NCBI GenBank assembly: GCA_025924495.1
Contig: JAICIG010000402.1
Location: forward strand, 1 to 7,216
DNA length: 7,216 nt
Direction of reading: 5' to 3'
Origin: Pirellulales bacterium
GTDB lineage: Bacteria > Planctomycetota > Planctomycetia > Pirellulales > JAICIG01
The notes under the pieces are model-generated. The model was given only the letters and a program-made list of their open reading frames with translations. It was not told the origin of the DNA and searched no databases. Of this stretch, positions 1-6,725 are shown in pieces. Position 1 is the stretch's first letter, and the number at the start of each line of letters is the position of its first letter. A program made the translations under genes and the position numbers.

Positions 1-97
1 AGGTCCGCCCTTGTTTGATCCGCTGGCGGCGATCGCGCAGCTTAGCCGCATCTTTGACACGCTGGTTTTGCAGGCTGGTGATGGGAGCGGCGGGCAT
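1..97 (-). CDS. TrmH/SpoU-family RNA 2'-O-methyltransferase, N-terminal fragment (cut by window edge)
   Basis: Seen: the minus strand reads ATG at 97-95 and stays open for 32 codons to the window edge. The peptide begins MPAAPITSLQNQRVKDAAKL and continues with an arginine-rich stretch ending in QGRT. Known: 'ITSLQNPxVKxxxxLxxRxxRxxxG' is the usual opening of TrmH/SpoU-family 23S rRNA or tRNA ribose methyltransferases. It belongs to the small substrate-binding domain in front of the knotted SPOUT catalytic domain, which transfers a methyl group from S-adenosylmethionine to a ribose 2'-OH. The catalytic motifs would lie left of position 1 and cannot be checked. No strong Shine-Dalgarno site precedes the ATG. 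It lies 84 bases downstream of the ygiQ stop on the same strand, so co-transcription is plausible. The exact target RNA cannot be told from this fragment. Confidence 0.78.
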   Translation of the reverse strand, partial: MPAAPITSLQNQRVKDAAKLRDRRQRIKQGRT

Positions 98-181
98 AAC
101 TTTACTATAGCCTGCCGCCCGATGAACGGGCCACGGCCTGAGCTCGAGGCAATGGCCCGCCGAACGGCATCACGTCTGCGC

Positions 182-2182
182 CTATTCGCGCGGCCGTCGT
201 TGCGAGCCTTTCCGATGGGGCCGATAGCCGACCGCTGCCTTGGAACGAATGTGGTCCCCCTCGCGTTGTTCGCTGATCTGCCGGTTGGCCGCCTTGCGGC
301 GCTTATCGAGGGCCGCTTTGGGCGGCTGTTCGGGAATCAGGCAATCGCAGCCGCTGCCGATCAGGTCCTGGCGGCCCGCTTGTTCCAAAGCGCGACGCAC
401 CTCGAAGTAGTTCTCGGGCTTGAAGAATTGCAGCAAGGCGCGCTGCAGCTTCCGATCGCGCAAATGCCTGGCAATATAGACCGGCTTATTCGTCAGCGGA
501 TCGATGCCCGTGTGATACATGCAGGCGGCCAGGTCGAAGGGGCTGGGAATGAAGTCCTGTACCTGGTCCGGCTGATAGTGGTTCCGCTTCAAGAATAAGG
601 CCAGTTCGATCATCGCGTCGAGGTCGCTGCCCGGATGACTGGCGATGAAGTAGGGGATTAGATACTGCTTCTTGCCGGCCGCCTTCGAAGCTTTTTTGAA
701 GGCTTTATCGAAGCCGAGAAAATCGTCATTGTCGGGCTTCTTCATCAGGGCGAGCACGCCCGGATCGACGTGCTCGGGCGCCACTTTCAAATGACCGCCG
801 ACGTGGTGCGTAGCCAGTTCGCGCATGTATTCCGGGCTGCGGCGCGCTAAGTCCATGCGAATGCCGGAAGCCACGAAGACCTTGTTCACGCCCGGCTCCT
901 CGCGAGCCTCCTGCATCAATTCGATCAGCGGTCCGTGGTCGGTGCCCAACAATTTGCAAATCGTCGGATGAACGCAACTCAACCGCCGGCAACGGGCTTC
1001 GACCTCGGGTCGAGTGCAGCGCATCTGGTACATGTTGGCGGTCGGTCCGCCGATGTCGCTGACCACGCCGCTGAACTTCGGATCAGCCGCCATTTGACGA
1101 ATCTCTGACAGCACCGATTCTTTGCTGCGGCTTTGAATGATGCGGCCTTCGTGCGCGGTGATCGAACAGAACGTGCAGCCGCCAAAGCAGCCGCGCATGA
1201 TCTGCACCGAATCCTTGACCACTTCAAAAGCGGGAATCCGCTCGTCGCCATAACTTGGATGCGGCCGACGCGTATAAGGCAGGCCATAGATGCGGTCCAT
1301 CTCATCCTGCCCCAGCGGCAGCGCTGGCGGATTCACAACGACGGCTTCGCGATCATGAAATTGCACGAGCCGTCGGGCATTATGCGGATTGGTCTCGTGA
1401 TGCGAGATGCGCGTCATCTCGACGAAGGCGCGCTTGTCCGTGGAGACCTGATCGTAGCTCGGCAGTGTGATCGTCTGTTCTGTTGGCGGAGTTTCGCTGG
1501 CGCCAAGCCGATAGGCCACTCCCCGCAAATCTCGCAAGTCGCGAACGGTCTCTCCCGCGTGCAGCCGTCGGGCGATCTCGACGATCGGCCGCTCCCCCAT
1601 GCCGAACACCACCAGGTCCGCCTTACAATCGAGAATGATCGGGCGGCGAACCTTGTCGCTCCAGTAATCGTAATGAGCTATCCTGCGTAGGCTGGCCTCG
1701 ACCCCGCCCGCAACAACCGGCACGCCTTTGTACGCTTCGCGAGAGCGTTGGCAGTAGGCCAACGTCGCACGGTCGGGCCGCCGGCCAATTCGCCCGCCGG
1801 GGCTATACGCATCGTCGTTACGGACTTTGCGATTGGCCGTGTAGTGGTTGATCATCGAGTCCATGTTGCCGGCGCTCACGGCAAAGAACAGCCGCGGCTT
1901 GCCGAAGGTCCGCCAGGGCTCGCACGAGCGCCAATCGGGCTGGCTCAGAATCGCCACCCGAAAGCCTTCCGATTCCAGCAGGCGGCCGAGCAAGGCCATG
2001 GCGAAGCTCGGATGATCGACATAAGCGTCCCCCGTCACGAACACCACGTCGACCTCGTCCCAACCCCGCTCCGTCATTGCTGCACGGGTCATCGGCAGCG
2101 GCTTCATCGGCGCCGGCGCGCGCGCAGGCTGGCCAAGAATTGGCAATGACAGGTCGATTGACGAAAAACCGGCGGGAGGCAT
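182..2182 (-). CDS. ygiQ: YgiQ family radical SAM protein (UPF0313), full length
   Basis: This is a 666-residue cytoplasmic radical SAM protein of the YgiQ family, whose substrate is still unknown. Seen: an N-terminal domain with [12 protein letters not shown] (about 49-60), AGNMDSMIN (104-112), GGVEASLRR (159-167) and [10 protein letters not shown] (171-180). The radical SAM cysteines follow in CFGGCTFC (C332, C336, C339), then [20 protein letters not shown] (375-385), ELATHHVGG (455-463) and KVAPEH (466-471). Four more cysteines sit at 389, 398, 403 and 409. The tail from about 620 is strongly basic and probably disordered. Known: the CX3CX2C motif binds the [4Fe-4S] cluster that cleaves S-adenosylmethionine. 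The protein is somewhat shorter than E. coli YgiQ as I recall it, mainly in the linker near 225-240. The first ATG (2182) was kept. M26 and M31 are alternatives, and none has a clear ribosome-binding site. A TrmH-type methyltransferase follows on the same strand. Confidence 0.96.
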   Translation of the reverse strand: MPPAGFSSIDLSLPILGQPARAPAPMKPLPMTRAAMTERGWDEVDVVFVTGDAYVDHPSFAMALLGRLLESEGFRVAILSQPDWRSCEPWRTFGKPRLFFAVSAGNMDSMINHYTANRKVRNDDAYSPGGRIGRRPDRATLAYCQRSREAYKGVPVVAGGVEASLRRIAHYDYWSDKVRRPIILDCKADLVVFGMGERPIVEIARRLHAGETVRDLRDLRGVAYRLGASETPPTEQTITLPSYDQVSTDKRAFVEMTRISHHETNPHNARRLVQFHDREAVVVNPPALPLGQDEMDRIYGLPYTRRPHPSYGDERIPAFEVVKDSVQIMRGCFGGCTFCSITAHEGRIIQSRSKESVLSEIRQMAADPKFSGVVSDIGGPTANMYQMRCTRPEVEARCRRLSCVHPTICKLLGTDHGPLIELMQEAREEPGVNKVFVASGIRMDLARRSPEYMRELATHHVGGHLKVAPEHVDPGVLALMKKPDNDDFLGFDKAFKKASKAAGKKQYLIPYFIASHPGSDLDAMIELALFLKRNHYQPDQVQDFIPSPFDLAACMYHTGIDPLTNKPVYIARHLRDRKLQRALLQFFKPENYFEVRRALEQAGRQDLIGSGCDCLIPEQPPKAALDKRRKAANRQISEQREGDHIRSKAAVGYRPHRKGSQRRPRE

Positions 2183-2266
2183 GCGAACTTTCGGCCGTCG
2201 GAGCGAGGAGCGTGAAAACGAACACGGCCTTCCAGAGGGCGTTTCTCCATTGTAGCCGCCCGGTCA

Positions 2267-2306
2267 GCCCCACTGCTATGGGGCGAGCAGGGCGAGTTCG
2301 CCTGCT
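2267..2306. other. Two tandem GC-rich hairpins between the small exported protein gene and ygiQ
   Basis: Seen: GCCCC (2267-2271) pairs with GGGGC (2280-2284) across an 8-base loop. Directly beside it, 2286-2306 folds as AGCAGG against CCTGCT with one bulged G, two further GC pairs and an AGTT loop. Both lie in the 153 bases between the stop of the 118-residue gene (2336) and the ygiQ start (2182), both read on the minus strand. Neither is followed by a run of T on that strand, so a classical intrinsic terminator is not supported. A Rho-dependent end, an RNA-stabilising 3' structure or a ygiQ leader structure are all possible. Short GC-rich stems can also arise by chance. Confidence 0.4.
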
Positions 2307-2335
2307 TGACTCCCATTCCCAGACCTACGCTGCCC

Positions 2336-2692
2336 TTAACGACGGTTCACGGCTTGCGCCTCTTGGCCTAAAGGAATGATATAGACGTCGCGTCCGTTGA
2401 ATTTGCGCCGTTCCCACTCCGGGGGAATCGGTTGCTCGGGCAACTTTGGCGCAGGGGTTGGCGGGGTGAAAATGCGAGGCTTTGCCTCTAAAACTTCCAG
2501 GCGCTGAGCCAATTCATCCAACTCGGCACGGAGTTCGTCGATTCGACTTTTTATACCCCCAATTTCTTGGCGATCTGATTCGTCGTTGAGAGCAATCCGA
2601 TAAGGCCGTGGCGGGGACTCTTCGGCGGCAACCACATGCAGCACAAGCCCCACGAGAGTCAAGGCAACGAATGCAATGATGTATCGCAACAT
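2336..2692 (-). CDS. Small exported or membrane-anchored coiled-coil protein, function unknown
   Basis: I do not recognise a named family. Seen in the 118 residues: a hydrophobic segment at about 4-22 (IIAFVALTLVGLVLHVVAA) ending in VAAEES, which fits a signal peptide cleaved near AA-E or an N-terminal anchor. Next comes a heptad-like stretch at about 45-70 with regular I/L spacing (IKSRIDELRAELDELAQRLE), likely a short coiled coil. A proline-rich linker (about 76-90) leads to a compact ending, PPEWERRKFNGRDVYIIPL. The tryptophan, NGR and IIPL pattern looks like a conserved element rather than random tail. Start choice is good: GGAG lies 7 bases before the ATG. Inference: the coiled coil oligomerises it outside the cytoplasmic membrane. 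The ygiQ gene follows after 153 bases with hairpins between, so the two may or may not share a transcript. Confidence 0.78.
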   Translation of the reverse strand: MLRYIIAFVALTLVGLVLHVVAAEESPPRPYRIALNDESDRQEIGGIKSRIDELRAELDELAQRLEVLEAKPRIFTPPTPAPKLPEQPIPPEWERRKFNGRDVYIIPLGQEAQAVNRR

Positions 2693-2801
2693 GGTTTATC
2701 TCCACTAACCGCTGGCCAATAGTAACCCCTTATCGCCGCTGAACGTATAACGACGAAATGGCCGCGGCTGTTACACTCTCTCAGCGCCGGAGGGCTCAAG
2801 C

Positions 2802-3173
2802 ATGCAGGATCCGACAACCACGAACGCCGGTTCTACAACGTCACGCTCACACACAACTTCAATCGCCCAACGACGGGCAATATTGACGTGGGGCGGTACT
2901 TGTACCGTCGCGACGGAACTGATCACGCTCTATTTGCGTTTTCGTGTCGGCGCGACCGCGGTCGAATTCAACCAGAGCGCCCCACTGCTGCTCCAAATCC
3001 ACCATATGTTCTGGAGCATCCCGCTGTTCGCGGTTGCGGCGACGGTTTGGAAGCGTCCAAAGTTAAGCGGGGCGCTGGCTGGAATTGGTGTAGGGTTCGT
3101 TGTCAGCGATCTGCTGCACCACTTCGTCGTCTTGCCTCTGATAGTCGGCAATACCGGTTGGCACTGGCCATAG
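2802..3173 (+). CDS. Small three-helix membrane protein with conserved-looking histidines, function unknown
   Basis: Seen in the 123 residues: a polar, Ser/Thr-rich N-terminus (1-25), then three likely membrane helices at about 27-46, 61-83 and 88-115. Histidine pairs occur at the start of helix 2 (H67-H68, in IHHMFW) and in helix 3 (H106-H107, in SDLLHHF, with D103). The protein ends in NTGWHWP, giving H121. Helix 1 carries a buried glutamate (E39). A clear Shine-Dalgarno GGAGG lies 8 bases before the ATG at 2802, which fixes the start. The gene stands alone on the plus strand, divergent from the small exported protein gene and convergent with the alpha/beta hydrolase. I cannot name the family. 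His/Asp pairs near the membrane surface would suit metal or haem binding or proton movement, but that is inference only. Confidence 0.8.
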   Translation: MQDPTTTNAGSTTSRSHTTSIAQRRAILTWGGTCTVATELITLYLRFRVGATAVEFNQSAPLLLQIHHMFWSIPLFAVAATVWKRPKLSGALAGIGVGFVVSDLLHHFVVLPLIVGNTGWHWP

Positions 3174-3260
3174 ATTCTGCGTTGGGCCACAGGTAAGCTT
3201 GCTGAGTCGTTGGCTCCGGACGGCTCGGGCAGTCGATATTTGAGATCGCTGGCCGGCAGG

Positions 3261-4322
3261 CTACTTTTTGCCGTCAGAATCCTTGCTTTCGACGTCGGAT
3301 CCCGTGGCCTCTGCCTCGCTGCCGGGTTGAAAGAAACGACTCACGCGGGCAAGCCCGTCGAAGATGTACTTCATGGCAGAAACGTGCCCGGCGTCGTACC
3401 AGACGATCTCGGGTTCACCGAGGGCTCGCCACAGCGACTCGGTGCACACGGGCGGAATGATTTCATCACGGCTGGCATTGAGCATCAGGATCTTCGTTTT
3501 CCGACTGCGAACTCGATCGGCATACGTCGCGGGATCGATGCTTTTCCACAGTTCGAGGAACTCCTCTTTCGTGCCGCCGCTATCAAGCCAGCTTTGTCGC
3601 GATCGCGACATGTGCGGATTGTCCCACGCCAGCTTGCCCACGTCGCCGCCCGCCAACATCAAGCACGCTTTCTGAAACCTCGGCTCTGCGGCGGCCGCCA
3701 AGGCGCTGGTAATTCCGCCCAGGCTGATACCAAACACGCCGAGCTGCTCGGGATCGACTTCGCCTTGAGCCGCCAACCACGCGGCGCCGCGACGAATGTC
3801 GAGAACCGCTTGCCGCATACCCTCGACCGTTTGCCGAGGATCCTCGGAGATCATCCGAACTTTCACGCCGTCCGGCCGGCGCGGGCCGTAGTAGGGCAGC
3901 TTCACGAACAGCGCTGCCACTCCGTGCTGGGCCAGGTTTCGGCTGAACAGCCGCGAAAGCTCGAAATCTCCGCCAAGAATGTGCAACACAATCACCGCCG
4001 GATGCCGCCCCGCAGCCACCGGACGGAAGTACTCGCAATGGACGGTGTTGTTGCAGGCGTGCGCCGTTTCGACCGGAGATGGAAACGTAACTTCCGAGAT
4101 TTCCACGGTCTTTGAGACCGTCGGCACCGGCGTTTGTCGATACTCGAACGCGTGCTGATCGAGGCGGAAAATCTCTGGAACACTTGATTCCGCCGGAGTA
4201 GGCGAGAATTTCACCTCTCCAGTGCGTGTTTCCTCGCCAGCAGCGCACGTGCGCCCGCTGGCAACCAATGCCAGGGCCAGCAGCGCCCCCCGTAGCGTCC
4301 CGTTCTTCATCAAATACGCCAT
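3261..4322 (-). CDS. Exported alpha/beta hydrolase (dienelactone hydrolase/acetyl esterase-like)
   Basis: Seen, numbering the 353 residues from the chosen start: a signal peptide over about 1-28 (MKNG, then a hydrophobic run, ending near TCAAG); VIVLHILGGD (about 110-119), the usual strand and oxyanion-hole loop; the nucleophile elbow GISLGG with S200; D286 in SRDEIIPP; and H313 in DAGHVS. This completes a Ser-Asp-His triad in the expected order. The last 20 residues are charged and probably disordered. Known: such enzymes cleave esters or related bonds; the substrate is not readable from the sequence. Start choice: AGGAG lies 11 bases before the ATG at 4322, and a promoter at 4355-4383 would start RNA near 4348. 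That leaves almost no leader for the ATG at 4346, which also lacks a ribosome-binding site. The ATG at 4310 is a further alternative. It appears to be a single-gene unit. Confidence 0.9.
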   Translation of the reverse strand: MAYLMKNGTLRGALLALALVASGRTCAAGEETRTGEVKFSPTPAESSVPEIFRLDQHAFEYRQTPVPTVSKTVEISEVTFPSPVETAHACNNTVHCEYFRPVAAGRHPAVIVLHILGGDFELSRLFSRNLAQHGVAALFVKLPYYGPRRPDGVKVRMISEDPRQTVEGMRQAVLDIRRGAAWLAAQGEVDPEQLGVFGISLGGITSALAAAAEPRFQKACLMLAGGDVGKLAWDNPHMSRSRQSWLDSGGTKEEFLELWKSIDPATYADRVRSRKTKILMLNASRDEIIPPVCTESLWRALGEPEIVWYDAGHVSAMKYIFDGLARVSRFFQPGSEAEATGSDVESKDSDGKK

Positions 4323-4354
4323 GTTCAAAATCGCTCCTTCTGCCATAAGTCTGC

Positions 4355-4383
4355 ACTATATCGCTGGGCGAAGTTCGTCCCAA
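4355..4383 (-). promoter_or_regulatory. Sigma-70-like promoter of the alpha/beta hydrolase gene
   Basis: Seen on the minus strand: TTGGGA (4383-4378, 4 of 6 matches to TTGACA), a spacer of exactly 17 bases, then TATAGT (4360-4355, 5 of 6 matches to TATAAT). RNA would begin near 4348, about 25 bases before the ATG at 4322, with AGGAG in between. The spacing and position are right for a housekeeping promoter. No start-site data are available. Confidence 0.55.
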
Positions 4384-4482
4384 GCGAATTTACATTCCCA
4401 AGCGACTGCAGGCTGGAAAACCAGGCAAACAGCGCAATGGGGCGATGATTGACCCAATTGCGGGCCACATAGGGCCCAAGCC

Positions 4483-4506
4483 GACATTCTCGCCAATGTC
4501 TATTGG
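4483..4506. repeat. Overlapping short inverted repeats upstream of the glycosyltransferase gene
   Basis: Seen: GACATT (4483-4488) and AATGTC (4495-4500) form a perfect 6-base inverted repeat around CTCGCC. A second one, CCAAT (4493-4497) and ATTGG (4502-4506), overlaps its right arm. The two stems are mutually exclusive in RNA. They abut or overlap the weak -35 candidate at 4503-4508, a position that would suit an operator. Repeats of this size occur by chance, so function is uncertain. Confidence 0.25.
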
Positions 4507-4532
4507 GGCAACTGCCGAGATGCGACTATGAT
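4503..4532 (+). promoter_or_regulatory. Weak candidate promoter for the glycosyltransferase gene cluster
   Basis: Seen: TTGGGG (4503-4508), an 18-base spacer and TATGAT (4527-4532, 5 of 6 matches to TATAAT). RNA would begin near 4539, giving a leader of about 11 bases to the ATG at 4550 or 23 bases to the GTG at 4562. The -35 match is poor, so this is only a candidate. Confidence 0.25.
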
Positions 4533-4549
4533 GCCGCGCCTGCTCATGG

Positions 4550-5737
4550 ATGAGGAGTCGCGTGAATCATTCCTTGCAACTTGCCCAATGCCAAGATGTT
4601 CCTTCCGCCGCTTCGACGGCGGCCTTGCCACAAAGCGTACTGATTGTGAAGCTCGGTGGTTTGGGCGACGTGGTGCATGCATTGCCAGCCGCGCAGGCAA
4701 TTCGCGCCGCGTTGCCGCACGCCCACCTAGGGTGGGCGGTCGAGCGAGGCTCGGCATCCATCGTCCGTTGTCAGCCTTGGGTTGACGAGGTGATTGAATG
4801 GGAGCGCGGCCGCTGGGGCGCCCATCGCAGTTTCTTCGCGCGCCTGCGACGAACTCCCTGGCAAACCGCGATCGACTTTCAAGGCTCATTTCGCAGCGGC
4901 CTCGTGACTTACCTGAGCGGCGCTGTCAGGCGGATCGGCTACTTGCCTTCGTTGGAACTGGCTCATTGGTTCTATAACGACTGCCTGGCGCTCGAAACGT
5001 TGGATAGCCACGCGGTTGAACGTAATTTCGGCCTGGCTGCTAAACTGGGCGGCACGATGCCGGCCGTGCCGATAGATCGCCCCTATTTGCGAGACGAGCC
5101 GCCCTCGCCAGGCGACGAAACGCGGCGGCTATTTCCCCTCTTGCCGACCCGCCAGGAACGGGAGGCCGTCGAGGCCTGGTGTCGCACTCGGAACTTCATC
5201 GCCGGCCGCGACCGGCTGGTCGTGCTCAATCCCTACGCGTCGCGCTCGGCCAATCGCTGGCCGGTCATGCATTACATTCAACTTGCCCAGCGGTTGCTTA
5301 ATCTGCCGAAGGTGCGCGTGGCGGTGTTCGGCGGAGTCAGCGCGCGTCAGGTCTGCGACGAAATTGCCGAGCCATTTGGCGATTCCATCTGGCGAGCCGA
5401 CGGGCGTTTCAGCCCCGTAGGAACGGCCGCCTTATTTTCCCACGCGAGCGTTGTGGTGACGGGCGACAGCGGCCCGATGCATCTGGCGGCCGCTGTCGGA
5501 ACCTCCATCGTCGCCCTGTTTGGCGCCACGAATGCGTTGAGATCGGGCCCATACGCTAGCGATGCGGTGGTCTTGAATCGCGAACTGGCATGTTCCCCGT
5601 GCCTGGCGAAACGGTGTCCGCTGAAGTACGATCCGCCGGCCTGCCTGGAGCAGCTTAGCGTCGACCGCGTGCTGGCGGCCGTGGTATCGCGTCTGGCTCA
5701 ACCTCGCACGGGCGGTCAGACTCGCAAGTCGGCATAG
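4550..5737 (+). CDS. Glycosyltransferase family 9 (heptosyltransferase-like)
   Basis: Family 9 enzymes move a sugar, in the best-known cases heptose from ADP-heptose, onto the lipopolysaccharide core at the inner face of the cytoplasmic membrane. Seen in the 395 residues: the N-terminal Rossmann start VLIVKLGGLGDVVHALPAAQ (30-49); IDFQGSFRSG (108-117), matching the family's 'DLQGxxKS' loop; LVVLNPYASRSANRWP (223-238), the start of the nucleotide-sugar half; VVVTGDSGPMHLAAAVGTSI (301-320) followed by VALFGATN, the hallmark donor-binding block; and a C-terminal cysteine set (C348, C351, C356, C365). There are no membrane segments. The start is uncertain: ATG 4550 lacks a ribosome-binding site, while GTG 4562 has GAGGAG four bases upstream. 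The core begins near residue 29, so either works. It heads a same-strand run with the two genes that follow. The acceptor and exact sugar are unknown. Confidence 0.92.
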   Translation: MRSRVNHSLQLAQCQDVPSAASTAALPQSVLIVKLGGLGDVVHALPAAQAIRAALPHAHLGWAVERGSASIVRCQPWVDEVIEWERGRWGAHRSFFARLRRTPWQTAIDFQGSFRSGLVTYLSGAVRRIGYLPSLELAHWFYNDCLALETLDSHAVERNFGLAAKLGGTMPAVPIDRPYLRDEPPSPGDETRRLFPLLPTRQEREAVEAWCRTRNFIAGRDRLVVLNPYASRSANRWPVMHYIQLAQRLLNLPKVRVAVFGGVSARQVCDEIAEPFGDSIWRADGRFSPVGTAALFSHASVVVTGDSGPMHLAAAVGTSIVALFGATNALRSGPYASDAVVLNRELACSPCLAKRCPLKYDPPACLEQLSVDRVLAAVVSRLAQPRTGGQTRKSA

Positions 5738-5775
5738 GCTCTCTCTCCTCCGAAAATTTGAATCACTCGCGGCGC

Positions 5776-6681
5776 ATGGCAAGCACGCTCCCCTCCCCCT
5801 TAATCGTCGATCTCCGCCCTATAGCGCCCCCCCGCACGCGCTGGCAGATGCGACGCAGCGTCATTTTGGCCTTCGTCGGCGCATTGACAATCGCCTGGGC
5901 CGGCTACCGACGCGTTCCCTGCGGCGCCGAAACGGGGACCGCATTTTATGGCGAGTCGACGCCTGACGCGGCAGTCGAAAAAAAATGCATCCGCGTGGGC
6001 TCATTTAATATTCACGGAGGCGAAGGGCGCGACGGACGGTTGGATTTGCAGCGCACCGCCGCCTGTCTGCAAGGTCTCGACCTCGTCGCTTTGAACGAAG
6101 TCTACGGTCGCTTCTATTGGGAATCCGCCGGCCAGGCCGAATTGTTGGCGCGAAAATTGAGCATGCCCTGGCTCTTCGTGCCGGCGGAGTATCGCTGGGG
6201 ACACAATCATTTTGGCAATGGCATGCTCTGCTCGCTGCCCATTCGGTCTTGGGAACGAATCCCGCTGCCGCGCCGCTACGGACATAGCTGCCGCAATCTG
6301 CTGTTGCTGGCGGCCGCCTATCGCGGCAAGACGCTGCATGTCGTGGCGACGCACCTCGACCGCAGCGATGATCGTGAGCGCAGCAACCAGTTTCACACGG
6401 TTGCCGACTTATTTCTCGCCTTAGCCGAGCCGGCGATTTTACTCGGCGACCTGAATACGGCAGGCGACGACGCGCTCCTGTCGGAGCTGCTCTCGCAGCC
6501 AGGCGTCCGCGACCCGGTGGCTGAGATTCTCGGCGACAAAGCGCCTCGGCGCATCGATTGGCTGCTGACTCGCGGTCTAGATACCGTCGATGCAGGGCTC
6601 TTGGATAACGACGCTTCGGATCACCCCTGTGTTTGGGCCGAGTTGAAGCTGGCCGGCGACTCCGCCGGCCCTGTCCGCTAG
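5776..6681 (+). CDS. Membrane-anchored endonuclease/exonuclease/phosphatase (EEP) domain protein
   Basis: The EEP fold holds metal-dependent phosphodiesterases acting on DNA, RNA, inositol phosphates or sphingomyelin; the substrate here is unknown. Seen, numbering 301 residues from ATG 5776: a basic N-terminus, one hydrophobic segment at about 28-43, then the domain from about 71. Its catalytic set is complete: N78 in GSFNIHG, E108 in ALNEVYG, N148 in GNGMLCSLPI, H193 in VATHLD, D225 and N227 in LLGDLNT, D261 in RRIDWLL, and D282-H283 in SDHPCVW. At about 230 residues the domain is compact, with no added module. The segment suggests an active site outside the membrane. The start is uncertain: TTG 5758 and ATG 5848 (a more typical signal peptide) are also in frame, and none has a Shine-Dalgarno site. 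An A8 run at 5978-5985 lies just before the domain. It begins 38 bases after the glycosyltransferase stop. Confidence 0.9.
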   Translation: MASTLPSPLIVDLRPIAPPRTRWQMRRSVILAFVGALTIAWAGYRRVPCGAETGTAFYGESTPDAAVEKKCIRVGSFNIHGGEGRDGRLDLQRTAACLQGLDLVALNEVYGRFYWESAGQAELLARKLSMPWLFVPAEYRWGHNHFGNGMLCSLPIRSWERIPLPRRYGHSCRNLLLLAAAYRGKTLHVVATHLDRSDDRERSNQFHTVADLFLALAEPAILLGDLNTAGDDALLSELLSQPGVRDPVAEILGDKAPRRIDWLLTRGLDTVDAGLLDNDASDHPCVWAELKLAGDSAGPVR

Positions 6682-6725
6682 AATAGACGGCAGATCAATT
6701 GGGCGTCCCCTTCTGATACGCTTTC

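Noticed and set aside
11..598. A 195-codon plus-strand open frame at the left edge
   Set aside because: Most of it is antisense to the 3' end of ygiQ, and its left part is antisense to the methyltransferase start. The predicted protein shows no recognisable motif, and such open antisense frames are common in GC-rich coding DNA.
1133..1690. A 185-codon plus-strand open frame within ygiQ
   Set aside because: It is antisense to the most conserved part of the radical SAM domain and shows no family motif.
2249..2254. TACAAT on the minus strand as a -10 box for ygiQ
   Set aside because: It matches 5 of 6 -10 bases, but at spacings of 16-18 the upstream hexamers (for example AGCAGT) bear no likeness to TTGACA.
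2746..2751. TATAAC on the plus strand as a -10 box for the small membrane protein gene
   Set aside because: It matches 5 of 6 -10 bases at a suitable distance from 2802, but no acceptable -35 hexamer lies 16-18 bases upstream.
3174..3260. Bidirectional terminator expected between the convergent small membrane protein and hydrolase genes
   Set aside because: I looked for a stem followed by a T run on either strand in these 87 bases and found none convincing.
3210..4115. A 301-codon plus-strand open frame
   Set aside because: It lies almost entirely antisense to the alpha/beta hydrolase, whose triad, signal peptide, promoter and ribosome-binding site are all present. The antisense product is Arg/His-rich with no domain pattern.
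4528..4785. An 85-codon plus-strand frame overlapping the glycosyltransferase start
   Set aside because: It is out of frame with the glycosyltransferase and ends inside its conserved N-terminal domain; there is no supporting motif.
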